From: an uncultured Polymorphobacter sp.
GTDB lineage: Bacteria; Pseudomonadota; Alphaproteobacteria; Sphingomonadales; Sphingomonadaceae
NCBI GenBank assembly: GCA_937894055.1
Contig: CALDHQ010000103.1
Coordinates: 1-9,646, forward strand
Length of the DNA stretch: 9,646 nucleotides
Direction: 5' to 3'
This document shows positions 7,236-9,646 of this stretch, piece by piece. Every line of letters begins with the position of its first letter. The stretch's first letter is position 1. The notes beneath the pieces were generated by a model. That model was not told the DNA's origin and ran no database searches. It saw only the letters and a list, made by a program, of their open reading frames with translations. The translations under genes and the position numbers were made by a program.

Positions 7236-7934
7236 CTACCAGTTTTCCCGATACGGGCGCACTTCGGCGAGGAACGACCACGCCGAGCGGTCCTGATGCG
7301 CCAGATGATAGACTTCATCGGCGATCGCGGACGGCTTGATGAAGAAGTCGTCTTCGGCGGTGGTGTAGAGCGCCCGCGCCCACGGCACGTCGATGACGGC
7401 GTCGATGATCAGATAGGCGACATGAACCCCCTTGGGTCCAAGGTCGCGCGCGATCGATTCAGCCAGAATGCGCTGCGCCGCCTTGGTCGGCGCGAAGCCG
7501 GCAAACTTGGCGCGCCCGCGCTGTGCGGAGGTGTTGCCGGTGACGATGATCGCGCCGTTGCCACGTTCGACCATCAGTGGCGCCGCCCAGCGTGCCAGAT
7601 GGAGCAGCGCCATGACATTGACGTCGAAATTGAGTTGCAGCGTTTTCGGCGCCACTTCCATGAAGTCGGCAAAGGCGCCGCCGACGGCATTGTGCACGAC
7701 GACTTCGGGCGCCCCGGCACGCTGCTTGATGGCCTCCAGCGCCGCAAGCAGCGCCGTAGTATCGGTCACGTCACAGGGCACGGCGAACGCGTCGGGCAGT
7801 TCGGCGGCCAGCGCATCAAGACGTGCCACGTCGCGTGCGATCATGGCGACCTGATAGCCGCCGGCGACGAAACGCCGGACCAGCGAGCTACCCGTGCCGG
7901 GGCCGACCCCGGTGACGACAGCGAGCGGCTTCAT
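7236..7934 (-). CDS. Short-chain dehydrogenase/reductase with Phe in place of catalytic Tyr
   Basis: This 232-residue protein has the SDR Rossmann fold: VVTGVGPGTGSSLVRRF (6-22) with the TGxxxGxG cofactor motif, an Arg after the second strand (ARD, 33-35) compatible with NADP(H), the CDVTD acidic site (54-58), HNAVGG in place of NNAGG (81-86), and N106 of the catalytic tetrad. In the active-site segment the usual YxxxK reads FAPTK (F147, K151), and the serine normally 13 residues before Tyr aligns with N134, with S136 nearby. A related group of SDRs with FAxFAPAK-type sites exists, so this may be a subfamily trait rather than decay. The ATG overlaps the upstream isomerase-like gene by ATGA, indicating coupling. 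A contribution to the same pathway as its operon partners is inferred. Substrate and even redox activity are uncertain. Confidence 0.88.
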   Translation of the reverse strand: MKPLAVVTGVGPGTGSSLVRRFVAGGYQVAMIARDVARLDALAAELPDAFAVPCDVTDTTALLAALEAIKQRAGAPEVVVHNAVGGAFADFMEVAPKTLQLNFDVNVMALLHLARWAAPLMVERGNGAIIVTGNTSAQRGRAKFAGFAPTKAAQRILAESIARDLGPKGVHVAYLIIDAVIDVPWARALYTTAEDDFFIKPSAIADEVYHLAHQDRSAWSFLAEVRPYRENW

Positions 7935-8512
7935 GCCGCCGCTCCCATGGCGTCGCGCATGAAGTCGAGCCGGTCGTTGCCAAAGAACATCTCGGTCCCG
8001 ACAAAGAATGTCGGCGAGCCGAACACGCCGCGTTCGGCGGCGGTGGCGTTGGCGGCATCGAGCAGCGCTTCGAGCGCAGCGCCATCCATCAGCGCGTTCA
8101 GAGCCGCAGCGCCGGCGACGCCTGCCGATGCCAGGAGCGCGGTGATTTCTGCCGGCGACCCCAGCGGCGCGGGTTCGCCCCACATCGCGTTGAACAGCGC
8201 CGTCGCGGCTTTACGGCGCTCGCGACCGTCGGGTATGGCCAGCGTCGCGCGCAGCAACCGTCGACCGTCGATTTCGCGCATTTTGGGATTGGGGCTCATC
8301 GGCACGCCGTAGCGACGCGCCCAGCGGCCGAGGTCAACCGAGGCGTAGGCGCCCTTGGCCTTGCAGGTGATGGTGGTCGGCGTGTTGCCCACCCGCTTCA
8401 TCACGTCGATGACATCGAAAGGGTGCAGCGTCAGGTCGATATCGGCGGTCTGCGTCATCGCCAGATACGAATAGGGACTACGATAGTCGAAATGGAATTG
8501 CACAGCTGCCAC
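7931..8512 (-). CDS. 2-hydroxychromene-2-carboxylate isomerase / GST-kappa-like DsbA-family protein
   Basis: This 193-residue protein has the thioredoxin-like fold with all-helical insertion seen in HCCA isomerase (NahD-type) and kappa-class glutathione transferases. The N-terminus reads FDYRSPYSYLA, placing Ser12 (with Ser15) where DsbA enzymes have their CxxC, so it is not a disulfide oxidase. The C-terminal block GVFGSPTFFVGTEMFFGNDRLDF (162-184) holds the cis-proline P167 and the hallmark FFGNDRL. Known members use glutathione to isomerise aromatic-ring catabolites such as those of naphthalene. No signal peptide is present. The GTG at 8512 was chosen because a GAGGAG ribosome binding site lies 7 nt upstream; GTG at 8503 is an alternative. 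It is the first gene of the three-gene operon, behind a promoter with a palindromic operator. Its true substrate is not shown by the sequence. Confidence 0.88.
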   Translation of the reverse strand: MAAVQFHFDYRSPYSYLAMTQTADIDLTLHPFDVIDVMKRVGNTPTTITCKAKGAYASVDLGRWARRYGVPMSPNPKMREIDGRRLLRATLAIPDGRERRKAATALFNAMWGEPAPLGSPAEITALLASAGVAGAAALNALMDGAALEALLDAANATAAERGVFGSPTFFVGTEMFFGNDRLDFMRDAMGAAA

Positions 8513-8542
8513 GACTCGTCTCCTCGCTGTCAGACTGGCAAT

Positions 8543-8561
8543 TCTGTATGATGACTATCAT
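8543..8561 (-). promoter_or_regulatory. Operator copy 1 (predicted TetR site)
   Basis: Read on the minus strand this is ATGATAGTCATCATACAGA. Its 14-bp core (8548-8561) has perfect 5-bp arms, ATGAT and ATCAT. It differs from copy 2 at one of 19 positions. It lies 36-49 bp before the start codon of the isomerase-like gene. Confidence 0.65.
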
Positions 8562-8571
8562 GCTAAATCAA
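8543..8571 (-). promoter_or_regulatory. Putative promoter of the isomerase-SDR-molybdoenzyme operon
   Basis: On the minus strand TTGATT (8571-8566) is followed after 17 bp by TACAGA (8548-8543), and initiation would fall about 23 nt before the GTG start. The -10 is a poor match to consensus, but the same TACAGA occurs at the same place beside the second operator at 9492-9510. The operator fills the spacer, so bound repressor would block RNA polymerase. Confidence 0.45.
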
Positions 8572-8697
8572 GCAAGATTCAGGATCGGGCGTGGAATCCG
8601 AAAATGGCCTGCCGGGCATGTCTGATTCTGCATGGTGGAGACTGGGACTGCGACCGTCGGCGCCTTGCACGCCAAGCGTCCCCGCACGAAGAAGGTC

Positions 8698-9291
8698 CTA
8701 GTTCTTGCGTCCGTCGTGGAGCGCCGCAAGGTCGAGGATTGATTTGCGCGTCAGCGCCAGCACCCGGTCGGCCAGCGGATCATCCGCCAGGATGCGCGAA
8801 ATCATCATGGCGCCGACCATCATCGACCAGGCGGATACGGCGAACTGCTCGGTATCCTGCCCGGTTTCGCCCAGCGCATCGCCCATGGCGTCGAACGATT
8901 TGACCAGCTGTTGCGCCATGACGGCGCGGACTTCGGGATCGGCGCGGCTGACTTCGCCGGCGAGCGTCGGAATGGCGCAGCCGCTGCTCGGGTGGTCGCG
9001 ATGCGCGGGGCTGAGGTAGCTGTTGACGATCGACTTGACCGTGACGCTGCCGTTCTTGCCGGCATGCGCGGCGGACGCCTTTTCACCATCGGCGAGCGCC
9101 TGTTCAAGCGCCGCGGCAATCAGGTGTGCGCGCGATTCAAAGTGCCCGTAAAAGCCACCGTGCGTCAGGTTGACCGACTTCATCAGCTCGCCGACGCTGA
9201 CGCCGTCGAGACCGGATTCGCGGATTTTTGTGGCCGCAGCAGTCAGAATGCGCTCGCGGCTTTGGGCCTTTTCAGCCTTCGAATGTCCCAT
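8698..9291 (-). CDS. TetR/AcrR-family repressor with a single NemR-like cysteine
   Basis: This 197-residue protein is a TetR-family DNA-binding repressor. The N-terminal domain is canonical: SRERILTAAATKIRESGLDGVSV (11-33), then the helix-turn-helix with recognition segment VNLTHGGFYGHFESRAHLI (40-58). The C-terminal domain is helical and contains SGCAIPTLAGEVSRADPEVRAVM (103-125), which lines up with the SGC segment of E. coli NemR that holds sensing Cys106. Here it is C105, the only cysteine in the protein. The ATG at 9291 was chosen because it has a GGAGG ribosome binding site 7 nt upstream and gives a standard N-terminus; a longer in-frame version from 9426 would read through the operator region. 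It is encoded just upstream of the operon, on the same strand, and operator copies lie at its own promoter, at the operon and at the divergent SDR. Autoregulation and control of these genes are inferred. Confidence 0.92.
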   Translation of the reverse strand: MGHSKAEKAQSRERILTAAATKIRESGLDGVSVGELMKSVNLTHGGFYGHFESRAHLIAAALEQALADGEKASAAHAGKNGSVTVKSIVNSYLSPAHRDHPSSGCAIPTLAGEVSRADPEVRAVMAQQLVKSFDAMGDALGETGQDTEQFAVSAWSMMVGAMMISRILADDPLADRVLALTRKSILDLAALHDGRKN

Positions 9292-9316
9292 TTTGCGGCC
9301 TCCATCTGCACCGGCA

Positions 9317-9332
9317 TCATCTTGCAAGATGA
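9317..9332. promoter_or_regulatory. Perfect 16-bp palindrome at the tetR transcription start region
   Basis: TCATCTTGCAAGATGA is an exact 16-bp inverted repeat. It overlaps the left arm of operator copy 3 by 4 bp (9329-9332), and its TCATC/GATGA ends resemble the operator half-sites. It could be a second, co-operative repressor site. In RNA it would form at most a small hairpin. Confidence 0.5.
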
Positions 9333-9347
9333 CATATATCATGCAGA
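9329..9347 (+). promoter_or_regulatory. Operator copy 3 (predicted TetR autoregulatory site)
   Basis: ATGACATATATCATGCAGA matches copy 2 at 15 of 19 positions, with the right half ATCAT-R-CAGA fully shared. The core dyad is 9329-9342. It lies 38-51 bp before the tetR start codon and overlaps the predicted tetR -10. Confidence 0.55.
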
Positions 9348-9361
9348 TTGCATACTGCCAG
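9333..9361 (-). promoter_or_regulatory. Putative tetR promoter
   Basis: On the minus strand CTGGCA (9361-9356), a 17-bp spacer and TATATG (9338-9333) form a sigma70-like promoter, each box matching consensus at 4/6 positions. Operator copy 3 covers the -10. Initiation would fall near 9326, inside the perfect palindrome at 9317-9332. The arrangement predicts autorepression. Confidence 0.4.
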
Positions 9362-9479
9362 CTACATCGCGTGTGCCATATTGGCCAGAGGTGCCGTGAC
9401 GGGTCAGCGGCGGAAGCATTGACCATGCGGTTGCATCAGGCATGACGTAGCTGCTCTCCGAAGCGTTTAGCGTTCGCCC

Positions 9480-9485
9480 TTGACC
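9480..9485 (+). promoter_or_regulatory. Putative -35 element of the rightmost SDR gene
   Basis: TTGACC matches the -35 consensus at five of six positions and sits 6 bp before operator copy 2. A -10 could be CATACA (9503-9508, 17-bp spacing) or TACAGA (9505-9510, 19-bp spacing). The operator lies between the two boxes, as in the operon promoter. Confidence 0.4.
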
Positions 9486-9491
9486 ACCTGA

Positions 9492-9510
9492 ATGATAGTT
9501 ATCATACAGA
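9492..9510 (+). promoter_or_regulatory. Operator copy 2 (predicted TetR site)
   Basis: ATGATAGTTATCATACAGA has perfect 6-bp arms, ATGATA and TATCAT, around a 2-bp centre (core 9492-9505). It points toward the SDR start at 9584, just as copy 1 points toward the isomerase-like gene. This is the most symmetrical of the three copies. Confidence 0.65.
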
Positions 9511-9583
9511 TGACCAATGGTGCGCACCGCAATGGCAACTATCCGGTGCCCAATTGCGGCTTGGCGGGTGGAGGAGAAGGCGG

Positions 9584-9646
9584 GTGGGACTGGTGTCGGC
9601 AAAGGAAGTTTGTCTGGTTATCGGCGCCGGTGAAGGCGCCGGTGCC
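9584..9646 (+). CDS. N-terminus of a second SDR-like Rossmann-fold protein, partial (runs off right edge)
   Basis: The last 63 bases encode 21 residues starting MGLVSAKEVCLVIGAGEGAG, a beta strand followed by a GxxxGxG dinucleotide-binding loop of the SDR type. The start is GTG at 9584, with a GGAGGAG ribosome binding site (9570-9576) 7 nt upstream. GTG at 9593 is in frame but is too far from that site. The frame is open to the last base, so the gene continues outside the window. It is divergent from tetR and lies 73 bp after operator copy 2 with its candidate promoter, so it is probably a member of the same regulon. The evidence is short, and another Rossmann-fold enzyme such as an FAD- or NAD-dependent oxidoreductase is possible. 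Confidence 0.6.
   Translation, partial: MGLVSAKEVCLVIGAGEGAGA

Noticed and set aside
5665..7296. A 543-codon open frame on the plus strand opposite the molybdoenzyme gene
   Set aside because: The product is a His/Arg/Gly-rich string with no domain, fully antisense to a clear molybdopterin oxidoreductase. It is treated as a GC-bias shadow.
7296..8312. A 338-codon plus-strand frame opposite the SDR and isomerase-like genes
   Set aside because: It spans two coupled minus-strand genes with clear families and shows no domain or start signal of its own.
8580..8697. Possible terminator between tetR and the operon
   Set aside because: Only 3-6 bp imperfect stems were found and no T-run, so read-through from tetR into the operon cannot be excluded or shown.
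9292..9426. Longer TetR start at 9426
   Set aside because: The extra 45 residues have no TetR-family counterpart, would be encoded across the operator and predicted promoter, and the ATG at 9291 has a better ribosome binding site.
1..9646. CRISPR array, insertion sequence or riboswitch
   Set aside because: No regularly spaced direct repeats, transposase fragments or conserved riboswitch cores were recognised on either strand.

Overview
This is a 9.6 kb GC-rich chromosomal window from what looks like an alphaproteobacterium. The protein style (an Arg/Pro/Gly-rich extension on the RsuA/RluB-type synthase, SYLF protein, 2-hydroxychromene-2-carboxylate isomerase-like DsbA protein) suggests Sphingomonadales. 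That placement is an inference, because there is no rRNA or species marker here.

Left half (1-4816), mostly housekeeping. A UvrD/PcrA-type helicase enters from the left edge on the minus strand (N-terminal 493 residues present). Upstream of it on the same strand is a 172-residue protein resembling the Pvc16/DUF4255 family. Divergent from that is a secreted SYLF-domain protein on the plus strand. Its end converges, across a strong hairpin, on a translationally coupled rRNA-modification pair on the minus strand: an RluB/RsuA-like pseudouridine synthase followed by rsmD. A plus-strand tRNA-Leu(CAA), with encoded CCA, closes this block.

Right half (4885-9646), an accessory block. On the minus strand lie a TetR-family repressor and then a three-gene run: a 2-hydroxychromene-2-carboxylate isomerase/GST-kappa-like protein, an atypical SDR, and a cytosolic molybdopterin/[4Fe-4S] oxidoreductase. 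The first two genes overlap by ATGA and the third starts 35 bp later. A second SDR-like gene begins on the plus strand at 9584 and runs off the right edge.

The most interesting signal is regulatory. Three related copies of a 19-bp motif, each built on a 14-bp dyad, lie in front of the three-gene operon, over the predicted tetR promoter and in front of the second SDR. They suggest one self-controlled TetR regulon. The TetR protein has a single Cys in an SGC motif that lines up with the sensing Cys106 of E. coli NemR, so an electrophile- or oxidant-responsive detoxification or catabolic module is a reasonable hypothesis. The substrate cannot be read from sequence. Two of the operon's enzymes lack canonical catalytic residues: Phe in place of the SDR Tyr, and no Cys/SeCys at the expected Mo-ligand region.
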